A stretch of DNA of 64,000 bases from Pseudogymnoascus destructans (Eukaryota > Ascomycota > Leotiomycetes > Thelebolales > Thelebolaceae), in the NCBI RefSeq assembly GCF_001641265.1, contig NW_020167529.1, positions 707,001 through 771,000 of the forward strand, read 5' to 3'. Shown piece by piece: positions 24,160-35,600 of the stretch (position 1 is its first letter; the number at the start of each line of letters is the position of its first letter). The position numbers were made by a program, and so were the translations under genes. The notes under the pieces are model-generated. The model was not told where the DNA came from. It worked only from the letters and a program-made list of their open reading frames with translations, and did not search any database.

Positions 24160-24654
24160 TTTTACAAAATGCTCCTGTACTCAGCGCAAATCCAATATCC
24201 TCAAGTTAAGCTCTAAGGATATCATCTTGAAGTTCGTCTCTCTTCTTAGACTCACCTGCTAAAGTTGTCTTGTCGTTTATAGACTTAAGGTCTTCTATGT
24301 TACAATCGCAGCTTACAGCTGCTAGCAACTATAGGAACAGGCAGCTATGGTAGCCACCAAGGTTACAAGGGATCGCTAAGCGAACAGCTATATATTATGA
24401 GGGATAGCCTCACCTTCCTTCCTTTCTTCTTCTTCTCTCTTTAGATTCAATCTAGCTTACTTTTCCTAGACTAGCATCATGACCTCTATGACCATCGTAA
24501 CATTCTGGGTTTGTTCTTAGGCAGTGTATGCCATAGCAACTTTGCTATTCTTCTTTCACTTAGTAGATTAGACTCGTATCGCCAAAGGCCCTATTACGTA
24601 GTTTGTTAACTATAGAAGCTACTTAAGAGGAGCGCACTTCCCTCACAGCTATAT
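24160..24654. other. AT-rich edge of transposon island
   Basis: No gene. Sequence style (polypyrimidine block then CTAGACTAGCATCATGACC) suggests an old LTR or 5' end of another retroelement, but I cannot find its partner in this window. Confidence 0.35.
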
Positions 24655-24943
24655 TGTAACACTAACTTCTAAACAATAGAAGACACAGAGGTTTCTTGCG
24701 TAAGGTTAACTTGACAGAGGAGGCAGGGGATTAGACACAAAGGCTTTCCAAGTAACACGTTACAGTATTGTAAAGAATACTATATTGAGTTGAGCACGAA
24801 GCTCCTATCTAAGGAAATACTATCTACTTATATAGTGGCGTCATGCCAAAGGAATATCCGTGGATAACATGGGTAACATAATATCCATGATATCCAATGT
24901 TATCCATCACCTGATATTCCGTGGATCCCCGTGGATAACATGT
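24655..24943 (-). repeat. truncated D-family LTR, inverted
   Basis: Matches the reverse complement of the right part of the LTR at 50170-50619, including the TGTAACAC terminus and the GGATAACATGG repeat module. It is cut at 24943 by A-family LTR sequence. Its orientation is opposite to element D and it has no matching target duplication. Confidence 0.8.
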
Positions 24944-26447
24944 GTAATGGTGGGTGCACCAGATGTGGGAATCTAGCCACCCAAGGAAGGGATGATTTTA
25001 CTAAGACAACATACTGTCTTAGGAAACAGAGCCAAAGTGTCATACTGACATTCGTTGCACTCAGTTTGCTATCAAACTCAAGAGCAAACTTGGAAATCTC
25101 CTCCTCAAACCTACAAGTCACTATACATATTTTGGCTTATCACACCAACAACAAGAGCAATACTACTCAACGATTGCTACAACCATCTATGATTCATTAC
25201 ATGTCATCGCTCTTTAGTTACCCACAAGATTGGTTAAGTTATGACATAATTTGTCTATGACATAATTTGTCTATGACATAATTTGTCTATAGGGGTACTC
25301 TGACCTTGGACCTCCTTTTACTTCCTATAGGCTACGAACCTAAGAGATGGTTCTATGGGATTCTCTTACATCGACTACAGTTACCAAGCCTGGAAAGTCA
25401 TGGAAAGTCTTGGAAAATGAGAGAACTACATTCCTTTAGCATAAATAGGATTGCCCTTTCCTTAAGAAAGGGCAAGCAGACAATACAGTAAATCGACTAT
25501 CACATACTTCCACGTCTTTTCCAAGCTTCCAAGCATTGATCTTGTTACTCCTTGTTTCTGAAAAGTCAGTGAGGTGTTAACCTCTGACTTACCCCTGAGT
25601 TCCCAGACTCAACATTTGTTACAACTTGTCTAAACCACTTCACTACATCATACACCTGATTGCTGCGTTGTGGAATAGTCTAAGCTACAACCCTTTGTGT
25701 AATGGTGGGTGCACCAGATGTGGGAATCTAGCCACCCAAGGAAGGGATGAATTTACTAAGACAACACACTGTCTTAGAAAACAGAGCCAAAGGGTTGTAG
25801 CTTAGACTATTCCACAACGCAGCAATCAGGTGTGTGATGTAGTGAAGTGGTTCAGACAAGTTGCAACAAATGTTGAGTCTGGGAACTCAGGGGTAAGTCA
25901 GAGGTTAACACCTCACTGACTTTTCAGAAACAAGGAGTAACAAGATCAATGCTTGGAAGCTTGGAAAAGACGTGGAAGTATGTGATAGTCGATTTACTGT
26001 ATTGTCTGCTTGCCCTTTCTTAAGGAAAGGACAATCCTATTTATGCTAAAGGAGTGTAGTTCTCTCATTTTCCAAGACTTTCCATGACTAACCAGGCTTG
26101 GTAACTGTAGTCGATGTAAGAGAATCCCATAGAACCATCTCTTAGGTTCGTAGCCTATAGGAAGTAAAAGGAGGTCCAAGGTCAGAGTACCCCTATAGAC
26201 AAATTATGTCATAGACAAATTATGTCATAGACAAATTATGTCATAACTTAACCAATCTTGTGGGTAACTAAAGAGCGATGACATGTAATGAATCATAGAT
26301 GGTTGTAGCAATCGTTGAGTAGTATTGCTCTTGTTGTTGGTGTGATAAGCCAAAATATGTATAGTGACTTGTAGGTTTGAGGAGGAGATTTCCAAGTTTG
26401 CTCTTGAGTTTGATAGCAAACTGAGTGCAACGAATGTCAGTATGACA
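24944..26447. repeat. inverted pair of A-family LTRs (composite)
   Basis: Three abutting pieces of the A-family LTR: an inverted 94-base tail (24944-25037), a forward copy lacking that tail (25038-25697) and a complete inverted copy (25698-26447). The two long copies form a palindrome with arms of about 660 bases around an 80-90 base spacer. They lack about 175 bases present in element A's own LTRs. No target duplication is seen at the outer ends. Confidence 0.85.
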
Positions 26448-28160
26448 CCATATTGAAGAAGACAGATGCAGGAATGCAATACAACGAGTTGCTAGCCACG
26501 ATTGCCACTGTGGAGAACTCAGAGTGGAAGAAAGACTCAAGAAAGCTTATGCAACAGACGAATGTGCAAAGCGAGTCTTAATAAAAACCGAAGGCGACTT
26601 CGCCATCGATGAACAAGGATTGATCTGATTCAAAGGATTAGTGTATGTCCCAAACAAAATGAGACGCCCGCTAGTGCAAGAACAACACTCGCTACCAGCA
26701 CACGGCCATCAGGGAGTAACACGCACCTTCGAACAAATCACCTGACACTACTACTTCCCAGGTATGAGGAAGCAGGTGGAAACGGTAGTAAGAGAGTGCA
26801 ACATTTGCAGCAAATCCAAATCCAATAGGCACTTGCCATATGGACAGCTGAAATTGACTCCAGTACCAACAGGAGCATGGAAATCTATAGCTTTGGGCTA
26901 AGCTACCACCCTCTCGGGACCCGTTAACAGGAGTAGTATTTGACGCTATCCTGGTTATTACGGAAAGACTCACGAAATATGGAATATTTGTGCCATATTT
27001 AGAAGCTAGCGATGCTGAAGCACTCGCATACACCTTCCTTCGAGTCATATTAGCCGATCACGGATTACCGGAAGAAATCATCTCAGACAGAGACAAGCTT
27101 TTTACTTCGAAATTTTGGAAATCTTTAATGGCTCTTTTGGGAACAAATCATAAGCTATCAACAGATTTCCATCCCCAAAAAGACGGTCAAACAGAAAGAC
27201 TGAATCAAACCCTTGAACAATACCTACGGAGTTATGTCAACCACCAACAAGATAATTGGGTTCAGATATTACCCATCACACAGTTCGCATATAACAGCGC
27301 GATGACCGAAGCAAGAAAAGTCTCACCGTTCTTTGCCAATTACGGCTATCAGCCAGAGGTATATAGACAACCATGACCAGATGAATCAAGAGCAGAACAA
27401 GCTATGATCGCCGTGGAACAACTCAAATCATTCCATGAACAACTCGCGACAGACATCCAATTCTTAAATGAACGATCTGCCGCGTATGCAAACAAAAAGC
27501 GCAGTATGGAACCTGCCTTCAAGAAGGGGGATAAAGTATATCTAATCCGGAAACACATCAAAACGAAACGACCAAGTACGAAGTTGGACTTCAAGAAATT
27601 GGGACCATTCAAAATATTGAACAAAGTCAGCTCAGTGTAAGGATGCCTCCGCCATCAGTGACGGAAAGCATTGGAGTCGGGCAGGTTATGGTCACGTGGG
27701 GAGAGTTAGGGCAGGTTAGCCGAGTCGGACCCGTTTCGGGTACTTAAGGGGATTGACCCAACGGGTTCCTCATCATCTTTTTTGTATCCTTCATAGTAGA
27801 CCTATAGGATAGCATCCGTTTAGCCTCTGACTCACACTCTCATATGCTATTACTGTGAGCTGGGTGCCCTGTGTCCTTACACTCAGTTAATTACAGACTG
27901 CAGCTACCCAAGAAGTCTAGACTACACCCAGTATTTCATGTCTCACTATTGGAACCAGCAAGAGGAAACACCCCAATTGTGACCGATACAGAACTCCAAC
28001 CAGAGAATGAGATCATTGAATACGAAGTCGAAGTGATCCTACACAAGAGGTTAGTAGGACCCAAAGAAGAGTTTTTGATAAAATGAAAAGGTTATGAACC
28101 TACGGACAATTCATGGGAAATGGTAGGAAACCTTAGCTGTCCAGAATTGCTGGAGGCGTT
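26448..28160 (+). pseudogene. Element D pol remnant: integrase and chromodomain
   Basis: Reads with several stops and frame changes through the RNase H/integrase linker (KKTDAGMQYNELLATI), the zinc region, integrase (ISDRDKLFTSKFW, DGQTERLNQTLEQYLR) and the chromodomain (IEYEVEVILHKRLVG). Each block aligns with element B pol. A C-family solo LTR interrupts it at 27636-27881. Confidence 0.85.
27636..27881 (+). repeat. C-family solo LTR in element D pol, TSD CTCAG
   Basis: 246 bases beginning TGTAAGGATGCCTCC and ending GTGTCCTTACA, flanked by CTCAG at 27631-27635 and 27882-27886. It keeps the ATCTTTTTTGTAT block used for self-priming in element C but is 64 bases shorter than C's LTRs. Confidence 0.92.
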
Positions 28161-28665
28161 TCACCGTCGGCACCCCAATGTTCAAAGAAGCCAGGAGACA
28201 GGGCTGCGAAAAATTCCTGGTCAAGGGCGATGCCCTCGGAGACAGTAGTAGAAGGGTTGGATAAGAGAGTCCCTTTGGCCTCTGCCTCCCTACACTCCTT
28301 TTCCTCTGCTTCATCTAGCTCGTCCATGGTTTTTAGACCACAACGAAGCATGTCCTTAGCACGGGAACAAAACAAGCGCTGTTGTTGACAAAGTTGAAGG
28401 ATCTTGGCCATCACTGCCTCCTCCCTGCTTGCAAACGATGCTCCTCACGTTCTATCTTGTCCCAGTCGCTAATAGAAGGACCACAAGCATCACACTGCAC
28501 ATTGACGCGAACACATTCACTACAGCGTTTCGAATCATCAGAAACAACACACTTCAAGTGTTTCTTTTCGCAACGGTTACAAGAAGGCATCTCGAAGCCA
28601 GTAGCCAATATCCTTTGGGAAAGAGCAAGACGTTCTTTGATTTTGGTATGTTTGGAAGAAGACAT
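28133..28665 (-). pseudogene. Element D antisense gene: Zn2Cys6-like protein, frameshifted
   Basis: Start at 28665 (MSSSKHTKIKERL). The cysteines follow C-X2-C-X6-C-X8-C-X2-C-X6-C (CNRCEKKHLKC...CSECVRVNVQC), the spacing of fungal Zn2Cys6 clusters. The frame stops at 28411 and resumes one frame over (AKILQLCQQQRLFCSRAKDM, LKTMDELDEAEEKE), matching the element B homologue at 30766-31332 along its length. One indel near 28420 accounts for this. It lies on the strand opposite to pol and overlaps the end of pol. Confidence 0.78.
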
Positions 28666-28695
28666 GGTTAAAGCCTGACTGTCTATGGACAGTGG

Positions 28696-29621
28696 TGTCA
28701 TACTGACATTCGTTGCACTCAGTTTGCTATCAAAGTCAAGAGCAAACTTGGAAATCTCCTCCTCAAACCTACAAGTCACTATACATATTTTGGCTTATCA
28801 CACCAACAACAAGAGCAATACTACTCAACGATTGCTACAACCATCTATGATTCATTACACGTCATCGCTCCTTAGTTACTGGGCCGATATTACCACATAG
28901 CATATCTCTACAACCCTCTATGATTCATTACATGACATCACTCATACTACCACATGACATATCTCTACCAACTAGAGGCCTAGGAGCATGAACGATAGCT
29001 CTAAAAGCTCCTACGAACCTCTATGATTCATTACATGTCATCGCTCTTTAGTTACCCACAAGATTGGTTAAGTTATGACATAATTTGTCTATGACATAAT
29101 TTGTCTATGACATAATTTGTCTATAGGGGTACTCTGACCTTGGACCTCCTTTTACTTCCTATAGGCTACGAACCTAAGAGATGGTTCTATGGGATTCTCT
29201 TACGTCGACTACAGTTACCAAGCCTGGTAAGTCATGGAAAGTCTTGGAAAATGAGAGAACTACACTCCTTTAGCATAAATAGGATTGCCCTTTCCTTAAG
29301 AAAGGGCAAGCAGACAATACAGTAAATCGACTATCACATACTTCCACGTCTTTTCCAAGCTTCCAAGCATTCATCTTGTTACCCCTTGTTTCTGAAAAGT
29401 CAGTGAGGTGTTAACCTCTGACTTACCCCTGAGTTCCCAGACTCAACATTTGTTGCAACTTGTCTGAACCACTTCACTACATCACACACCTGATTGCTGC
29501 GTTGTGGAATAGTCTAAGCTACAACCCTTTGGCTCTGTTTCCTAAGACAGTGTGTTGTCTTAGTAAAATCATCCCTTCCTTGGGTGGCTAGATTCTCACA
29601 TCTGGTGCACCCACCATTACA
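28696..29621 (+). repeat. Element A 5' LTR
   Basis: 926 bases, TGTCATAC...CCATTACA. It contains three copies of GACATAATTTGTCTAT near 29069-29122, a TATA-like ATAAATAG near 29275 and the self-priming block AAGCAGACAA at 29308-29317. Confidence 0.95.
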
Positions 29622-29623
29622 CC

Positions 29624-29633
29624 TTGTCTGCTT
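29624..29633 (+). other. Element A self-priming primer-binding site
   Basis: TTGTCTGCTT, two bases after the LTR end. It is the exact complement of AAGCAGACAA at 29308-29317 in the LTR, about 32 bases downstream of the TATA-like box, so at the likely transcript start. Confidence 0.7.
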
Positions 29634-29673
29634 CAAGCTTCAACTATTTCTATAGCAGCACTTCGATACTACA

Positions 29674-32600
29674 ATGGAGGACGACCAAGCTCCTACAACT
29701 ACTGCTGAACAGCAGATGCAACAACTGTTTGCCTTTATACAAAATATAGCAAACAAACTTGAGAATTTGGAAAACACCTTTCAAGCCAACACTTCAGCAA
29801 CACAATCCTCAACTCAGACACATCATACAGAGCTTCCCACAGCTCCTCTGGCTATGTCGGGTACCCCAGGTGCACTTCCTAAAGTGCAAACACCAGATTT
29901 ATACCATGGAGACAGGAGGAAGTTGAAGGGATTTCTTATGCAACTGGACATCTACTTCACCCTCAGGCCTCATCAGTTCACCTCAGATATTCAGAAGATA
30001 TATTTCGCTGCCAGCTACCTCCGTGGATCTGCATTCAACTTCTTTGAGCCATATCTTAGAAGACTTAGTGGCAACAACCAAAATACCACTACACCTTTGA
30101 TTACCTCTTATGACCAGTTTCAAGAGGAACTTACCAGGACCTTTGGAGACATCAACGAAACTGCTACAGCAGAAAGAGAGCTACAGAAGCTATGTGTAAC
30201 GCTGACTTCTAAACGATAGAAGACACAGAGGTTCTCTTGCGTAAAGGTTTACTTATCAGAGGAGGCAGGGGATCAGACACAAAGGCTTCAAGTAACACGT
30301 TACTAGTATATAACAAATACTGTATTGAGTTGAGCACGAAGCTCCTATCTAAGGAAATACTATCTACTTATATAGTGGCATCGTGCCTAGTGGACTCTTG
30401 GGAACTCACTCGAGTCCTTGGAGTCCTGGACTCTTAGGACTCTTCTCATCATCCTGCGAGTCCATCACGTGCCTAGTGGACTCCTGGGAACTCACTCGAG
30501 TCCTCGGAGTCCTGGACTCTTAGGACTCTTCTCATCATCCTGCGAGTCCGTCACGTGATACTTTCGGAACTACTATTCCCCGCTGCCCCTCCAGGTACCA
30601 GGGCCGGTCTCATGCGACCTCCCTCCTTCCTGTCCTGTAGTTGGCCAGCCTTCTTGTTCCGTCGTAACACTCGCTCCCTTCCCCTGGGCATTCGTCTCAA
30701 ATCCTATAAGTACGTCCATGTCCCCGGGACTCTGCTGCTCCTCAGCGAGTCCTTCAACATGCAACATGCCTACTGACACTGCCCGCAAACTCCAGGAACG
30801 CAACGATCTTGTCCGTCGAATAAAGAACCACGGATACGAACTACCCGAAATGGATTCTTGCTCGAACTGCGTGAGGCGAAACATTACTTGCGTGTCGTCT
30901 CCAAATGATTCACGGCGGTGCGCCGAGTGCGTTCGTCGCAACTTGAAAGAAAAGTGTGACTGTATGGGTCCTGAGCATCCCGACTGGGTGAAGCTCGAAC
31001 GGGAGGAGGATCGCCTGGATTGCGAAGAGGAAGAAACCCTTTCGAAGTTACTTCGTCTGCGGAAGCAGAAACGCCTCATCCGAACCCGTGGTAAAGATAT
31101 GCTCCGGCGAGGTTTGAAAACCCTCGACGAGCTTGATGCGGCAGAGGAGGCCGAACGTGTGGCTGCTGAGAAGCGTGACGCTGTTGAGGTCGAGGAACAG
31201 GCAGTTAGCGCTGCCTCCTCGTCTGTGACCGGGACCTCCGCTTCCTCCGATCCACTGGCCTACTCCCCTGCATCTTGGGATCAATGGCTGGCGGATGGCG
31301 GCGTCGATATTCCTCCAGCAGTTCTTTGCTGATGTTCCTTGTTGGTTCCCACGAATTATCCGTAGGTTCGTAATTTTCCCATTTTATCAAAAACTCTTCT
31401 CGACGTCCTACTAACCTTCTGTCTAGGATCGCTTCGACCTCATATTCGATTATCTCATTCTCGGGTTGGAGTTCGGTGTCGGTCGCAATTGGGGTATTTC
31501 CTCTTGCTGGTTCCAGTAGTGAGACATGAAATACCGGGTGTAGTCTAGACTTCTTAGGTAGCTGCAGTCTGTAATTAACTGAGCTGACTTTGTTCAATAT
31601 TTTGAATGGTCCCAATTTCTTGAAGTCCAACTTTGTGCTTGGTCGTTTCGTTTTGATATGTTTCCGGAGTAGGTATACTTTATCCCCCTCCTTGAAGGCA
31701 GGTTCCATACTGCGCTTCTTGTTTGCGTATGCGGCGGATCGTTCATTTAAGAATTGGATGTCCGTCGCAAGTTGTTCGTGGAACGATTTCAGTTGTTCCA
31801 CCACGATCAGGGCTTGTTCAGCTCGTGATTCATCCGGTCTTGGTTGCCTATATGCTTCTGGCTGGTAGCCATAATTGGCAAAGAACGGTGAGACTTTCGT
31901 TGCTTCTGTCATCGCGCTGTTATATGCAAACTGTGCGATGGGTAAGATCTGAACCCAGTTATCCTGTTGATGATTGACATAGCTTCGCAGGTACTGTTCA
32001 AGGGTCTGATTTAATCTTTCTGTTTGGCCGTCTGTCTGGGGATGAAAAGCTGTTGATAGCTTATGATTTGTTCCCAGTAGCGCCATCAATGATTTCCAGA
32101 ATTTCGAAGTAAAGAGCTTGTCTCTATCTGAGATGATTTCTTCTGGCATCCCATGATCGGCTAATATGACTCGAATGAAGGTATATGCGAGCGCCTCGGC
32201 GTCGCTAGCTTCTAGATATGGTATAAACTTCCCATATTTCGTGAGTCTTTCCGTGATGACGAGGATAGAGTCGTATTCTATTCCTGTTAACGGGTCCTTG
32301 GAGGGTGGAAGCTTGACGATGAAGTCCAAAGCTATTGATTTCCACGCTCCTTTTGGTACTGGTGTCGACTTGAGTTGTCCATATGGCAGATGCCTATTGG
32401 ATTTTGACTTGCTGCAAATATCGCACTCTCTTACCACTGTCTCTACCTGCTTCCTCATACCTGGGAAGTAGTAGTGTCGAGTGATTCGTTCGAAGGTTCG
32501 CGTTACTCCCTGATGACCGTGTGCTGGTAACGAGTGTTGTTCTTGCACCAGCGGGCGTCTCATTTGACTTGGGACATACACTAACCCTTTGTATCGAATC

Positions 32601-35600
32601 AATCCTTGTTCGTCGATGGTGAAGTCGCCTTCGACTTTGGACAAGACTCGCTTGGCGCATTCGTCTGTTGCATAAGCTTTCTTGAGTCTTTCCTCGAGTT
32701 CTGTATCTTCGATGACTGAGATCGTCGCTAGTAACTCGTTGTACTGTATTCCTGCATCTGTTTTCTTCAGAATTGCTCTAGGTCTTTCTTCCTTTGGGCC
32801 GGCGTAGTCGGTCCGTCTGCTGAGAGCATCTGCTCTTGCATTCTCGGAGCCCTTGCGATAGGTTATCGTGAAGTTGTAGGCTGCGAGGGTTTCTGCCCAG
32901 CGGACTTGTCTGCGGTTTAAAACCTTGGTCGTGGTGAAATATATGAGGTTCTTGTGATCCGTCCATACCTGCACAGGGTAGGTGGATCCCTCAAGATATA
33001 CTCGCCACTGCTCAAAGGCAACGACAATAGCCAGTAGCTCCTTGTCGTGGATGTCGTAATTGAGTTCCGCGGGTGACAGTTTCCTAGAGTAGTACGCGAT
33101 TGGTTTGAACTTACCGTTCTCGTCTGGTTGATTCAGACATGCTCCAATTGCGAAGTCAGAAGAGTCCGTTTCGAGGATGATCTTCTTTGCAGGGTCAAAT
33201 GTAGCAAGGATAGGTGCTTCCGTGAACTTCGTCTTAAGTTCCTGGAAAGCAGCCTCTGCCTTGTCCGTCCATTTGAATTCGAGATCCTTTCTGGTAAGCT
33301 CCGTGAGTGGTTGAGCTACCTTGGAATATCCCGAGATGAATCTTCGGTAGAAGTTGGCGAAGCCTAGGAAGGCTTGCACTTCCTTGACCGTGGTCGGTGT
33401 TGGCCATTCCAACACTGCCGTTACTTTTGCTTGGTCCATCTTGATGCCATGCGTTCCAATAATGTAACCCAAGAATTCGACTTGGTTTTTATGGAACTCG
33501 CACTTCTCTGGTTTGAGGAGTAAGCTGTACTCCTTTAGTTTCTTCAGGACGAGTTTGACATGCTTGACATGCTCCTCCTTGGTTGCTGAATACACCAGGA
33601 CATCGTCTAGGTAGACAATGGTAAAGATGTCTAAGTATTCGTGCAAAGCATCATTCATCAGTCGTTGCATAGATGCGGGTGCGTTTGTTAGCCCAAAGGG
33701 CATGACTTGATACTCGAATAGGCCATAGCGGGTGCGGAATGCTGTTTTCCACTCTTCTCCAGCCTTGATTCGGATCAGGTTGTATGCTCCTCGCAGATCT
33801 AGCTTACTGAAGATCTTTGCTCCTTGAAATCTATCGTGTAGTTCGTTGATTAACGGCAGGGCATACCTGTCCTTGATTGTGATGTTGTTCAACGCTCGAT
33901 AGTCCACACATAACCGTAGGGAGCCGTCTTTCTTTGGTACGAAAAGCACCGGACTTCCTGCTGGTGATGTGGATGGTCTGATGAATCCTTTCACTAGGTT
34001 ATCATCGATGTACTCCTTAAGTACCTTCAGCTCCTTTTCCGATAGCTGATATATTGGTCCGAACGGTGGACTCTTGTCTTTCTCCAAAGGTATCTCGTGA
34101 TCCCATGGTTGGTGCTTAGGAAGCGCCTCGTTCTTAGGGCCTTCCTGGAATAATTGCTCGTATTCCTTGTACTCCACCGGTATACTCGTCGGTGAGGATG
34201 CCTGGGCTAGGTCATCGAGCTCGGAGGTTGCACATAACTCCTTCCGGCCCTGGGAGGGTTTCTCCCGTTGTCGCGTGTCCGTCCGTTGTTCACACGCGCA
34301 CTGGCTCATCACAACTTTCTCGTTCCACCAGTCGATCTGGGGGTTGTGTTTCTTGAGCCATGGCATACCAAGGATGCACGCATGGTTGTCCATGTGCACG
34401 ATGTCAAACTGAATCGTTTCCTTGTGCCCGTGTAGCATGACCATTTCCAATGGGACCGTTTCGTGGGTCACCATTCCTTCATTAGTCGAGATGGGCTCTC
34501 CATCTACGACCATTAACGGGTATGGTTCGGTTTTCAATTGCGTCTTGAAACCTTGCGTGTCTGCTACTTTCTTTGTCATAAAGTTGCCCGTCGCTCCTGA
34601 GTCAATCATTGCTCGGAGGTGTCGCTGTTGTATCTTAGCGACCACATATAGTTGCATGCTGCCCGTCGTGGCGCATAGCTGGTCTGTACTAGGCCTCTTC
34701 GTGTCGCTCGCCGGTGGCCTACCGTCGAGGACTCCTAGTTTTTTGACTCGTCCGAGGAAGGATAGTATTCATCCGCTTCCAATGGTGGTCCTTGGGGAGA
34801 TCGTCTCCCTGTCTCTGCTGCGTCGTTCAGCAGGTGTGGATATCTTTCGTATACCTGTTCGCTTTTGATAGGCAAGTCCCCTTCAGACTGGCTTCGCCTG
34901 AGGGCGTGAACTTGCTCTGCGTCTCTGAAGTGTATCCTGGGCGAGGATCGGGGAAACAACTGATTCTGGTGTTTCTTTTTTCAGTGGAGCTTGCAGTCAT
35001 CTTCGCTGCAATACTCCCAGTAGACATACGCGTGCCAGGGATGATCAGTCTCTGTTGCGTCTATCGTTGATAGTTCCTGCTGTCCTCTCACCCATGCACT
35101 ATCTTCCCTCGGAGGCGTGGAGAACGTGTCTAGTTGCTCCATGGCTCTCCTTTCGATGCGTGGAGTGGGTCTCGCATTTTCCCGTCGGAGCATATCTCTG
35201 GCTTTCTCGTCGTACTTCTTCAGGGCTCTCCTGCGGTCCTGGTAGTAAAGTTCGACGCTTTTCATATACTTCAGTTTAGCCATATGCTCGACATCCTTCT
35301 CCAGTTCTTCCGCTTCTTGGGCTTCCAACTTAGCTACGTCTTGGGACGTGCCAAGCAGCCTGCGGGTATTCGTTAGTTGGTCGTAGTATCTCCAGAGGTC
35401 ATCCTTGCAGTCGTCCACCTTGCATTTTAATGGAAGTTCCTGTAACAGGTTCCCGTAGAGGTCTTTAAGCATGGGGATTTTCCTCTGGCCATTGGGCTTG
35501 TCTCGTTCGGCCCTAATCTTCGCGTGGGCGTGTTTTGCCATGCGTCTTACTACGTTCTTGCACCGTGGACTCATTGGTTCCGTAGGTGCGAGTTCATCGA

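Noticed and set aside
25306..25491. 61-codon ORF MDLLLLPIGYEPKRWFYG, also seen at 25994, 29140 and 49602
   Set aside because: It lies inside the A-family LTR in every case and is repeated only because the LTR is; no sign of coding constraint.
32166..32471. Plus-strand ORFs across element B pol
   Set aside because: Shadow frames of the minus-strand pol gene.
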